Origin: Euryarchaeota archaeon UBA486
GTDB lineage: Archaea > Thermoplasmatota > Poseidoniia > Poseidoniales > Poseidoniaceae
Direction: 5' to 3'
NCBI GenBank assembly: GCA_002497765.1
Contig: DAET01000013.1
Coordinates: forward strand, 21,401-52,686
Length of the DNA stretch: 31,286 nt
Shown: positions 23,501 to 29,716 of the stretch, piece by piece
Position numbering within the stretch: the stretch's first letter is position 1
How the letters are laid out: every line of letters begins with the position of its first letter
Translations under genes and position numbers: made by a program
The notes under the pieces: model-generated
What the model saw: the letters and a program-made list of their open reading frames with translations, nothing else
The model's database searches: none
Told to the model about the DNA's origin: nothing

Positions 23501-24915
23501 CCGTAGGCGGTAACGTTGCCCGTGACAGTGGCAGGGTTGCCGTCTGGGCTTCCTTGGTTGGGGACGAGAAGATGGGCATCCAGGTCCATGTCGTAATCCA
23601 AAATGGTGGCGTTGGTCAGTGTCAACAACCGGTTGTGGTTGTCGCCATCCCAGCCGAGAGCGCCCTGGTTTTCGATGGAACGATGACCTGAAGGCCGAGG
23701 AGCCAGGATATCGAGATCCTGATCGGCGTCGAAATCACCGACGATGGAGCCGGAAGCAACCCCTGAGATGACGCTGGTTCCAACGGCAACGTCAGAGGTG
23801 GAAGGTGACCAAAACACCTCGTTGGCGTTTCCGTTGGCCTGCGCTGCGATGAGGGTTGGGTTGTTCTGTGTTCCAGCAAACCGTGCAAACAGCATGTGAG
23901 TGAGGGTTGCGGAGTTTGATGTTCCTTGAATTTGGATGGTGGCGGATCCACGGGTTGAGAACGTGTTGGACCGGTTTCTGAATTCGTCAACTTGAACCAC
24001 GCCGTTGGAGCGAATGGAAACCATCTCGTCCACGCCGTTTCCGGTGAAGTCGCCAAAGTCAAGGTCGATGATGCTGGAAGCGTGCGTAACGTTCACCACG
24101 GGCTTGAAGCCACCCGAAGTCGTGTTCGTGAAATGAATGCACAACTGGTCGTCGCCAGGTGCGTAGCCGACCACGTCATCGTAGTTGTCGCCGTCCACAT
24201 CGGCCACCATGATTCGGGTGGCGTTGGTGCACGTCCGCTCCCATGAGGAGAAGGTGATGCCAGTGGTGTTGTCGTAGGTGCTGACCTTGAAGGCAGCTGC
24301 CGTCGTGTAGGCAGGTGCCGTGGTGCTTCCCACGGAAACGTTGGCTGTTCGGGAAAGCAAGGCAAAGTCCGTGTTGTTGTCGTTGTTGATGTCGCCCTTG
24401 TCGACAGCGTGAATGTAGCCGGTCTGGAAATAACCACCCGTCAGCGTTGGTGCAAAGCCAACATCGTAGCCCGTGCTTGAAACGCTGGCCCCGGTCGGAA
24501 GGTAGAACGAGGGTGCAGAAGGATTGGTGGCGGCACCAACATTCGGGTCGATGAAGAGGGTCTCCGTGGCGTTTCCGGACGCAAACACGGTTTGTTGGCC
24601 GAAATGGCCGTAGCCGGTGTCGTTGAAGGCCCATTCCGGAGCGCCGTCGTTGTTGGCGTGGATTTCCAATGTTCCAACCGATGAGCCCGAGGTGGTGGGC
24701 GTGACGAAGAACGTGGCTGAGGTGACGGTCGTGTTTCGACTCAACTCAAAACCAACGGCTGCATGCTGGCCCGAGGTGATGGTGACGGTTTCGCTGGCAC
24801 TTCCCGTCGAGAAGGTGCTGATGCTACCGCCTTGAGCTTGCGCAAACATGACCGACCACGCCGGTGCAAGGAACAAGAACACGAAGAGCAATCCAAGGAA
24901 CTGGCGTCGAATCAT
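20566..24915 (-). CDS. Giant surface protein: seven-loop FG-GAP/VCBS propeller, fibronectin type III domains, membrane anchor, acidic Trp-rich tail
   Basis: The 1449-residue product has a signal peptide (about 1-27). Seven Asp/Asn-rich calcium-type loops lie near residues 173, 237, 288, 390, 437, 503 and 535 (for example DINNDNNTD, DVDGDNYDD, DMDGDGSNE). Seven such loops suit one seven-bladed FG-GAP/VCBS propeller like that of integrin alpha chains. Two fibronectin type III-like domains follow at about 678-790 and 800-900. Further beta-sandwich regions and a Cys-containing domain come near 1160-1260. A membrane helix at about 1282-1305 is followed by a 144-residue cytoplasmic tail that is highly acidic. 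The tail ends with Trp-rich residues 1422-1449 (EWWEDEDGTWWYREEGW). Many NXT/NXS sites suggest N-glycosylation. The role is probably adhesion or polymer binding. The ATG at 24915 is chosen for the signal peptide; a longer frame opens at 24990. Confidence 0.85.
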   Translation of the reverse strand: MIRRQFLGLLFVFLFLAPAWSVMFAQAQGGSISTFSTGSASETVTITSGQHAAVGFELSRNTTVTSATFFVTPTTSGSSVGTLEIHANNDGAPEWAFNDTGYGHFGQQTVFASGNATETLFIDPNVGAATNPSAPSFYLPTGASVSSTGYDVGFAPTLTGGYFQTGYIHAVDKGDINNDNNTDFALLSRTANVSVGSTTAPAYTTAAAFKVSTYDNTTGITFSSWERTCTNATRIMVADVDGDNYDDVVGYAPGDDQLCIHFTNTTSGGFKPVVNVTHASSIIDLDFGDFTGNGVDEMVSIRSNGVVQVDEFRNRSNTFSTRGSATIQIQGTSNSATLTHMLFARFAGTQNNPTLIAAQANGNANEVFWSPSTSDVAVGTSVISGVASGSIVGDFDADQDLDILAPRPSGHRSIENQGALGWDGDNHNRLLTLTNATILDYDMDLDAHLLVPNQGSPDGNPATVTGNVTAYGFTSSWNSANRVSGTASNVFFPGTAPRAVHFGDMDGDGSNEHLVLVGEGSQYGVFISAYHKVGYDMDQDGQADVEAEGYAGNGSNGLSMLMIQDNTGNLTQTLNVLSPGLPYTSDDYGIQMGWVNFSMHSLTKGDFTFSGLDIRYTADFLVNTNPSLAGNLSNALNQQMTAGTGTLTVPLQFNTSADGSFVIKNPSVAYVDGAPNIALPPTPVLQLSDVQPDRVVIDWQPITDFGDDLLDFTIYRSPAGQAVDLQTSYATTLANNTIDVAVQPGQSWTYWVQSIHRFGVTSNLSAPLSVSIPYPTPKSYIPNLSAIDVPDDEGGVMAISWSSGDASIVEHRVYLLPNDFTDVAGLDTVLTTNATTLSLSTEQDSTGGSLVDGLGYYVAAIGVDVYGNASTNVTTIGPIYTRNDTALPTTLDVAYTDFSDNTLDGLVLLARSQPLNGLAHLHQDGTGIAGATLLLKVNGLDESYSMELTTNETGHAVLSLNALSELGPIDAVGPMNLSMTWAGDVGNATVQPLAPTMNSSEAFGTVVVSMATEGPLAVDDAGAFSTVIDVEADDSTQSMYLANMAVRWHATDASGTETENGTAEVRGNELSIEGTGAYDGRLVVKLETSPPTFYLPAFSTSFAFASAPDAGENETNTTDETNQTSGPTFPDVTLPGTVDCGTATYEWDSNATDVTITCTVTNPNPFDVMVGFAWKVIPGTPPPIELVWNEAAGPSVTVEANGTVDLTFSLVRNAPTEGMFPGLQGEGYIISLTCLDFGDNACDSMTEDTASTEGEIVWTLGEMPVQVVDDDPIEDEAEGAMTPVLVGIGLFIAIAVGVGGVLYLRSRSDLDFDDDDDDEEDYFEQALAAPEPSTRSKSVDLGASKSLDELKGSGKSLHSDAPEGLAASPSLGSSADAFEFGATAEDAVSAEEAEDAEASYDEEETWDEEATEEDDGISVDENGTEWWEDEDGTWWYREEGWEDWAVWEE

Positions 24916-25010
24916 GAGAAGGCCTCGCTCCGTTGTGCCCCCCACCCTCTTATGTCGGTTTTGCCTTGATGAACCCTGTTTATGCTGCAAAAATGTATTT
25001 TTTTTCTCAA

Positions 25011-25022
25011 CATAATGTTATG
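25011..25022. repeat. Palindrome CATAA-TG-TTATG in the divergent region 24916-25045
   Basis: A 5-bp inverted repeat with a 2-bp spacer lies just after a run of eight or more T residues, in the AT-rich 130-bp gap between the surface protein and the winged-helix gene. It could be an operator or part of a promoter for either gene. CTTATG and TTTATG at about 24950 and 24979 are other TATA-like candidates; none is clearly spaced. Confidence 0.35.
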
Positions 25023-25045
25023 AATGACCCCAACGCATTCAACCA

Positions 25046-25549
25046 GTGAGGGCGTGGATATTGAGACTCACGATTCAAGCGGGCGATGTCGAAATCGACC
25101 TGGAAGGCGCAGCCATCCAGATCGACGAGCAGTTGCTCCAAACCAAAACGGAGCACACCTGGACGGTGCTGCTCGAACGCATCCGAGAAGCACGAGAGGC
25201 AGCGCTTGAAGCTGCGGTCTCAGCGGCACGAGACGCCGGACTCCCTGAACGAGGATCGGCATTCCGTGCGTTGCTCGAAAACTGTGCGCTGACTCGAAAA
25301 CCCGACCAGGTTCTCGGGGCCATTCACTACCTTCGAGACGTCGAGGGCATCAGCGACAGTCCGCCTCGTGTTGTGAACGACCTGTTCAACGACGCAGGGA
25401 TTGACCCACCCGGGAACCTCTCGCTTTACTTGAACCGCCTGAAGGAGCGAAACTTCCTCATGGTTCCAACCGGAAAGGACGACAAGAACCGGTTCGCAAT
25501 CCTTACACCCGAAGGCCAAGCCCACCTTGACAAGCGCTCCAACGCTTGA
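25046..25549 (+). CDS. Small cytoplasmic protein with C-terminal winged-helix-like region
   Basis: I do not recognise a named family. The product (up to 167 aa, GTG start) opens with a short beta-rich segment IQAGDVEIDLEGAAIQID. A long Ala/Glu/Arg-rich helix follows at about 40-70. Residues 85-160 look like a winged helix: a helical stretch with VVNDLFNDAGID, a recognition-like helix GNLSLYLNRLKERNFLMV, then a wing with GKDDKNRFAILTPEGQAHL. Such wings are common in archaeal DNA-binding proteins and in tether domains of membrane-associated regulators. A TTG at 25061 would give a start only five residues shorter and is equally possible. The gene is followed after 10 bp by the pentapeptide-repeat gene, which suggests an operon of two. 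Confidence 0.65.
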   Translation: MRAWILRLTIQAGDVEIDLEGAAIQIDEQLLQTKTEHTWTVLLERIREAREAALEAAVSAARDAGLPERGSAFRALLENCALTRKPDQVLGAIHYLRDVEGISDSPPRVVNDLFNDAGIDPPGNLSLYLNRLKERNFLMVPTGKDDKNRFAILTPEGQAHLDKRSNA

Positions 25550-25559
25550 GGTGGACAAC

Positions 25560-26018
25560 ATGGTGATGTCGGGCGGCGGACAAGGCGACCCACGGGACGA
25601 TGAATCAACCGCCGAACAAGCCGTTGTGGTTGACTACTCCTTCCAAAACCATGCCGAAGCCCTCCTACGCAAAGGTCGGCACGCAGGGTCCAACTTCCGT
25701 CGCACCATTTTTGACCGGGCTGACTTGACAGAAGGCGACTTTACCCACTGCGATTTTAGGAGAGCGTCCATGGTGGAAGCCGATTTGATGAAGTCCGCCT
25801 TTGACGGTTCGGACTTTCGTGGAGCGGATCTACGCAAGGCCCGCTTGAACCTGTCCAACTTCAGAAACTGTCAGTTTGGAGGCGCCGACCTGCGCGGTAT
25901 TCGAGGTAAATACGCCATTTGGCAGGGCAGCGATTGGTGGAACGCCGTGATGGACGATGAGCTCCGCAAAGCGCTCGCAAAGAAGTGGCCACAGCCCACC
26001 GATCACTCGTCTTCGTGA
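25560..26018 (+). CDS. Pentapeptide-repeat protein
   Basis: The 152-residue protein has a central run of A(D/N)LXX/F-type pentapeptides, about residues 45-125. Examples are SNFRR, ADLTE, GDFTH, CDFRR, ADLMK, SDFRG, ADLRK, SNFRN and ADLRG. Such runs fold as a right-handed square beta helix. No signal peptide or membrane helix is seen. Some members mimic DNA and protect gyrase, but most have no known role and the sequence gives no basis for choosing. The ATG at 25560 follows GAGGTGG at a good distance; the alternative TTG at 25527 overlaps the preceding gene. Its last 16 bp overlap the convergent membrane-protein gene. Confidence 0.85.
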   Translation: MVMSGGGQGDPRDDESTAEQAVVVDYSFQNHAEALLRKGRHAGSNFRRTIFDRADLTEGDFTHCDFRRASMVEADLMKSAFDGSDFRGADLRKARLNLSNFRNCQFGGADLRGIRGKYAIWQGSDWWNAVMDDELRKALAKKWPQPTDHSSS

Positions 26019-26575
26019 TGCAGTTCCACCCTTGGATGCAACGCCAAACGGGCCCGCACGTTGAGAAGAGGAAGGGCCGCAACGGCAAGGCACAGCCCCA
26101 TGGTGGTGCCGCAGAGGTAGACCCAGATTTCGTAGGTGAGTTTCATTGCATCGCCAAGGTGGGTCTGTGCAGCGTCGTTGATGGTCATGCTTCCGATCAA
26201 GCCGCCCACCAAACCGATGAGCGCACCTGCAGAACACAACCGCGCCCCGTTGCGTTGCAGGCGGTACAGCATGGGCGCACCCACCAGCAAACAGAGGGAT
26301 GAAATCAACAACGAAACGCCTCGTACCAGGTAGCCGTTGTTGTCTCGGACATCGGTCTCGAAGTCCCGGTACTGGTCGACGGTGGTTGGCTCACCGGGTT
26401 GGCTGTTGGGTGTGGCGAGAAACGTCTCGATTTGCTCGTCGGTCAGGCCGTCGTTGTGAAGTTGCCAGTCCTGCCAACCCATGCCGGCCACGATGATTGA
26501 ACTGAGCAGGAGAATGACGGCGAGGTTCTTGGGGCCCTTTTCATCAGGCCGAACCTCCAAATCCGCCGGGTTCAC
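26003..26575 (-). CDS. Four-helix membrane protein of unknown function
   Basis: The 190-residue product has hydrophobic segments at about 17-34, 83-106, 112-131 and 148-172. A charged, probably external loop of about 48 residues lies between the first two (including DEQIETFLATPNSQPGEPTTVDQYRDFE). Both ends are hydrophilic and the C-terminus is His/Glu-rich. I do not recognise the family. Its ATG overlaps the stop of the thioesterase gene by 4 bp (ATGA), so the two are probably translated together. Confidence 0.75.
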   Translation of the reverse strand: MNPADLEVRPDEKGPKNLAVILLLSSIIVAGMGWQDWQLHNDGLTDEQIETFLATPNSQPGEPTTVDQYRDFETDVRDNNGYLVRGVSLLISSLCLLVGAPMLYRLQRNGARLCSAGALIGLVGGLIGSMTINDAAQTHLGDAMKLTYEIWVYLCGTTMGLCLAVAALPLLNVRARLALHPRVELHHEDE

Positions 26576-26994
26576 GATGTCGCCTCCTCAAGGTGCTGAT
26601 TCAAACCGGGTCGCAGGTCGTCGGGAATCGGTTGTTTTTCCATCGTGTTCATGTCAACGCAAACCGTCGCTTGTTGCGACGTCCAAACGGTTTCACCGTG
26701 CTGGTTCACGAAGGTGTAGGTCCAAGCAAGGGAGGTCGTTCCGATGGAGGAAATGGCCACGGAAGCTGTGATCGTATCGCCGTAGCGAAGTGGGGCATGG
26801 AAGGTGGAGGTGAGTGACACAACGGGAAACCCAACCCTTCGCTCGTTGACCAGTGAAGGGTAGGAAACGTCGCACATGGCCTCCCAAGCTTGCTCAAACA
26901 CCTTGTGGGCCAAATCAAAAATTCGTGGGTAATAGGCCACGTTGGCCATGTCGATCATGGAGAACTCAACTTTGCGTTGAATCTCGACCGCCAT
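26572..26994 (-). CDS. Hotdog-fold acyl-CoA thioesterase (4HBT family)
   Basis: The 140-residue length is that of the single-domain 4HBT family, which hydrolyses acyl-CoA thioesters. The N-terminus EIQRKVEFSMIDMANVAYYPRIFDLAHKVFEQAW follows the family layout: a strand, then the catalytic Asp in the 'D.a.v.yy..' segment and the long hotdog helix. It continues with GFPVVSLTSTFHAPLRYGDTITASVAISSIGTTSLAWTYTFV and ATVCVDMNT, the usual central strands. The ATG at 26994 is chosen because the longer frame from 27192 runs into the tRNA promoter region and has no family match. It may act on thioester waste or on hydroxybenzoyl-type CoA; the substrate is unknown. It overlaps the downstream membrane-protein gene by 4 bp. 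Confidence 0.87.
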   Translation of the reverse strand: MAVEIQRKVEFSMIDMANVAYYPRIFDLAHKVFEQAWEAMCDVSYPSLVNERRVGFPVVSLTSTFHAPLRYGDTITASVAISSIGTTSLAWTYTFVNQHGETVWTSQQATVCVDMNTMEKQPIPDDLRPGLNQHLEEATS

Positions 26995-27058
26995 GCCCCT
27001 AGCACAACGCCTCCGCCAATGAACCCTTGCTTCACCTGCAAGGTGCTCACCCTCGCGC

Positions 27059-27065
27059 TTATATT
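27059..27065 (+). promoter_or_regulatory. TATA box of tRNA-Arg
   Basis: TTATATT is centred about 26 bp before the first base of the mature tRNA, the standard distance for an archaeal promoter that initiates at or near the tRNA 5' end. Confidence 0.7.
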
Positions 27066-27087
27066 GGGGTGGCCGGTGGGGCGGAGT

Positions 27088-27161
27088 GGCCCTATAGTGT
27101 AGCTTGGATATCACAGAGGCTTGCGGAGCCTCGAACCCGTGTTCGAATCGCGGTGGGGCCG
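27088..27161 (+). tRNA. tRNA-Arg (anticodon GCG)
   Basis: The cloverleaf folds fully by eye. The acceptor stem GGCCCTA pairs with TGGGGCC with one G-T pair, and G73 is the discriminator. The D-arm starts GTG and closes with CAC. The anticodon stem is GAGGC/GCCTC with loop TTGCGGA, giving anticodon GCG that reads CGC arginine codons. The T-arm is CCGTG/CGCGG around the loop TTCGAAT. A 4-nt variable loop makes it class I. No intron is present and the CCA end is not encoded. A TATA box lies at the correct distance upstream. G at position 26 is replaced by A, so this tRNA is not a Trm1 substrate. Confidence 0.92.
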
Positions 27162-27165
27162 CTCG
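27147..27165 (+). repeat. Repeat copy A: 3' end of tRNA-Arg plus 4 bp
   Basis: ATCGCGGTGGGGCCGCTCG covers the end of the T-loop, the 3' T-stem, the 3' acceptor strand, the discriminator and the next four bases. An identical copy occurs 68 bp downstream. Confidence 0.85.
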
Positions 27166-27214
27166 AACCGCTTTCAAGTTCAGCCCACGCATGTTCGTCC
27201 CGTGTGGAACTCAC

Positions 27215-27233
27215 ATCGCGGTGGGGCCGCTCG
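27215..27233 (+). repeat. Repeat copy B: duplicate of the tRNA-Arg 3' end
   Basis: This 19-bp exact copy of the tRNA 3' end is preceded by CCCGTGT, which also occurs at the corresponding place in the tRNA T-arm but with a different spacer. The copy thus looks like a partly decayed T-arm plus acceptor strand. It could be a remnant attachment site left by an integrated element, or a small tandem duplication. The copies are too close to enclose an element now. Confidence 0.8.
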
Positions 27234-27242
27234 TTCCTTCAC

Positions 27243-28253
27243 TCAAGCGTGAGCGCGCTCCAAAATCAGGCGGTCAAGGTAGCGCACCGTGTCGGCCTGT
27301 TCTTCGGAAATGGGTTCGTCGTAGAACGAGTAAATCTCGTCCGCACTGTAGTTGTCGTCCATGAGGCGCCCGGCCATGGCCTTCGCCACCGGCGGATAGT
27401 CACTGGCCACCTTTCGAAGGAAAATCGGGTCGGTGTTCCAATCGGTCGCACCCTTCAAACGACGGGGGCTCTCAGCGAGGTGTTCAACCACCTCAAAGAA
27501 CCCTGAGAGCGTGTAGTGGCCTGTTGAATCCTTCTCGTGGTCCTCAAACAGGGTGTTCCACCAAGTCTGTCGTGGTTTTTGGTATTCCACTTTGTACCCT
27601 TCCCTGAGCGGTTGACCGAAGTGAAGGCGCCACGACCAGCCGTTGGTTCCTTCAAACGTGAAGGTGTCGTTGGTGTAGTCAAATTCGCCATCGACCAGTT
27701 CTGCAAAGTGGTCTTCCATGCTTGCGGTGAGCGGTGACTGCGCCAAGCCGTAAATCTGGAAGAGGGTCCGGCGAAGCGGGCTCAAACTGTCCTGAAGCCA
27801 GGTGACCTCATCGTTGAGCAAGCCCAGGATGTACCCGGCCAACAGGTCGTACGCCGGCATGTTCTTCTGCGGCTGAACTTGAACGCAGGCCGTCTTGGGT
27901 TCTTTGACCAGACCGCTTTTTGGATGAACTTCAACCACGTCGAAGGAGTTGTAGTCAAAGGGGTTGACGAACTTGGCCATGAAAGAGCCAATGTCCACGC
28001 GGTAAATGGCCAAGGTTCCCGTGATGAGGAGGTGCTCCGCATCGTCCATTTGCATGCGGTCTTCGTTCTCTTCAATGATGGACATCACGAGGTTGGCCGC
28101 ACGTTCTGCTGCGTATGCGACGCCCATCATTCCCGTGAACATCTTGCTGCGCCGAAGTTCTTGCACCGTGCCCTTCCGATATCCATCGTAGAACTTCTTC
28201 CCGTCGCCAAACAACTTGCCCAAATGACCATCTTCCATGGACGTCATGGACAT
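27243..28253 (-). CDS. Cytoplasmic protein of unknown function (336 aa)
   Basis: I do not recognise the family. The frame is long and well patterned, without a signal peptide or membrane helix. The N-terminal 70 residues are helical and Met-rich. The middle mixes strands and helices, with LLITGTLAIYRVDIGSFMAKFVNPFDYNSFDVVEVHPKSG resembling a beta-rich regulatory or binding domain. The C-terminal part is Trp- and Asp-rich (TNGWSWRLHFGQPLREGY, RQTWWNTLFEDHEKD). The ATG at 28253 is followed closely by others at residues 3 and 6, so the exact start is uncertain. It begins 15 bp after the HAD phosphatase gene on the same strand and probably shares its transcript. Confidence 0.7.
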   Translation of the reverse strand: MSMTSMEDGHLGKLFGDGKKFYDGYRKGTVQELRRSKMFTGMMGVAYAAERAANLVMSIIEENEDRMQMDDAEHLLITGTLAIYRVDIGSFMAKFVNPFDYNSFDVVEVHPKSGLVKEPKTACVQVQPQKNMPAYDLLAGYILGLLNDEVTWLQDSLSPLRRTLFQIYGLAQSPLTASMEDHFAELVDGEFDYTNDTFTFEGTNGWSWRLHFGQPLREGYKVEYQKPRQTWWNTLFEDHEKDSTGHYTLSGFFEVVEHLAESPRRLKGATDWNTDPIFLRKVASDYPPVAKAMAGRLMDDNYSADEIYSFYDEPISEEQADTVRYLDRLILERAHA

Positions 28254-28268
28254 TGAGTCTACATAAAC

Positions 28269-28934
28269 TCAAGAACGCCAATCGACGATGTCCCACCCAT
28301 TCTTCTCGGCGTGACGGCGAAGTGAGCCCTCGGGACTGACGGCGATGGCATGGCCGCACAGCGCCATGAACCACGAGTCTGCGAGGGTGTTGCCATAGCC
28401 ATAACACAGCGAAAGATCGTGACCGTTGCTGGCTGCATCGGCCTGCACGACGGGAACTTTTCCTTTCCGGCGGGGAACGCTCCAACCCCGTTCGGAACCA
28501 GAGAGCAGGCCCGTTCGTTCGGCTGGGCCACAACCATACACAGCGTCCATGCCCAAGACCTCAGCCATGGCTTCTGCCATGGGCGCCACCGTGGCGGTGA
28601 CAAGCACGAGACGGTGGCCCTGTTCACGGTGCCAAGCGAGTTTTTCCCACGCTTGTGGAGGGATGCACGCCTTGAGCCGTTCCTGAGCGAGGTGGGTCGA
28701 GTAGCGTTCGAGCACGTCCCACGAAGCCAGCGAGAGGTGCCCCCTGTTTCGAGCAGCGTCGTAAACGGCCCGACCCCGAAGGAGGTTGGAGAGGAAGCCA
28801 GAGGTCCACGCCACCGTTCCCCAAGGAATGCGCCATGGGCGCCGGCGGGCGAGGTAGGCGGTCAACGTCTTCTCGCTGGAAGCGTTGAGCAGCGTACCGT
28901 CGAGGTCGAAATACGCCGCAACGGTGCTGCCCAT
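28269..28934 (-). CDS. HAD-superfamily phosphatase, IB subfamily (SerB-like)
   Basis: The 221-residue enzyme has the HAD motifs in order. Motif I is YFDLDGTLLNASS (Asp nucleophile and Asp acid). Motif II is LVTATVAP with Thr. The Lys comes from the RRKGKVP segment. Motif IV is GNTLADSWFMAL, keeping the second Asp, in the GNS..D form typical of the IB group. The helical cap between motifs I and II (about 20-95) also fits IB enzymes related to phosphoserine phosphatase. The Arg-rich cap and the lack of SerB-specific residues leave the substrate open; a lipid- or sugar-phosphate is possible. The ATG at 28934 fits the family start. Confidence 0.85.
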   Translation of the reverse strand: MGSTVAAYFDLDGTLLNASSEKTLTAYLARRRPWRIPWGTVAWTSGFLSNLLRGRAVYDAARNRGHLSLASWDVLERYSTHLAQERLKACIPPQAWEKLAWHREQGHRLVLVTATVAPMAEAMAEVLGMDAVYGCGPAERTGLLSGSERGWSVPRRKGKVPVVQADAASNGHDLSLCYGYGNTLADSWFMALCGHAIAVSPEGSLRRHAEKNGWDIVDWRS

Positions 28935-28990
28935 GAAAGAGCGACCGTAGCGAACCTACATGAGCGAACCGCTCAGCGATTGAGCGAGGT

Positions 28991-29269
28991 TCACGAATTC
29001 TGACCGTTTTCACGAGCAGGGCCATACACGCGACGGCCTGCTCGATGATCTTGCCACCATGTCAGCGAGTCGCGAAGATTTCGCGTGATGAAGAACCCGA
29101 CTTTCCTGGGGGTTAGCCCGTGGTTTCGCATCTTTTGGTCATGATTCAAATTGGCCACGATGGCTTGGGCTGAGCAACCGGGGTTGGCGCATACAAACTT
29201 GCGAACCTCGCTGACCAGCCGTTCAAAACGTGCTCGTTTTTGGCTCCCTTTTCCTTGTCCGTGAGACAT
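28991..29269 (-). CDS. Small winged-helix-like basic protein
   Basis: The 92-residue product is strongly basic and lacks a signal peptide. A Lys/Arg-rich N-terminus (GQGKGSQKRARFERLVSEVRKFV) leads to a helix-turn-helix-like region with CSAQAIVANLNHDQKMRNHGLTPRKVGFFITRNL. A wing-like pair of strands (LTWWQDHRAGRRVYG) follows. It could be a DNA- or RNA-binding regulator. I do not recognise a named family. The ATG at 29269 has no clear ribosome-binding site, which is compatible with a leaderless message. Confidence 0.65.
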   Translation of the reverse strand: MSHGQGKGSQKRARFERLVSEVRKFVCANPGCSAQAIVANLNHDQKMRNHGLTPRKVGFFITRNLRDSLTWWQDHRAGRRVYGPARENGQNS

Positions 29270-29315
29270 GAACCGACAAATCGGCGTGAACCGTTATCAA
29301 AGATTCGCTGGGGGT

Positions 29316-29678
29316 TCAGTTGAATTGGACCGGCTGGGTTGTTTTCCAGTTGGCCGTAGCGAGTTTCTTCGCCTTACCGTCGGCGATGATGGGGTGGATG
29401 TCGTTGAGACGCCCGTGCATGCCGTGAACCTGGAATTTAACGCGGAGTTCAGCCACGCGATCTCGCTGGAGGGCTTCGTCCTGTTCGTCATCCAAATCGA
29501 CCGTGGCCAATTCCGTGCCCTGGTTCGCACAGGTGATGGTGAGCGTGGAGCCGGCGTAGCTCAACACGGGGCGGAAATCCCAATCATCGGGGTGGTTCAT
29601 CCACACCGAGAGGTCCAGCGACAACGTGTCTCGAAGGGTAACGCGTCCGATTTCTACCGTGTCCACCATCGTAACCAA
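29316..29678 (-). CDS. Small acidic protein of unknown function
   Basis: The 120-residue product (or 117 from the second ATG at 29669) has alternating strands: VEIGRVTLRDTLSLDLSVWM, RPVLSYAGSTLTITCANQGTELATVDLDDE. A helix DEALQRDRVAELRVKFQVHG follows. The pattern fits a small cytoplasmic beta-sandwich or alpha/beta domain. There is no signal peptide, so it is not part of the surface set beside it. It lies 38 bp after the PKD lipoprotein gene on the same strand. The opposite-strand frame over the same bases (29268-29849) has the composition of a shadow. No function can be proposed. Confidence 0.6.
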   Translation of the reverse strand: MVTMVDTVEIGRVTLRDTLSLDLSVWMNHPDDWDFRPVLSYAGSTLTITCANQGTELATVDLDDEQDEALQRDRVAELRVKFQVHGMHGRLNDIHPIIADGKAKKLATANWKTTQPVQFN

Positions 29679-29716
29679 TCCATGCCAAGCGGCCCCGCTT
29701 CATACCCCTTTCGCTA

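Noticed and set aside
26995..27192. Thioesterase N-terminal extension to 27192
   Set aside because: It would run through the tRNA gene and its TATA box and adds Arg/Pro/His-rich sequence without family similarity.
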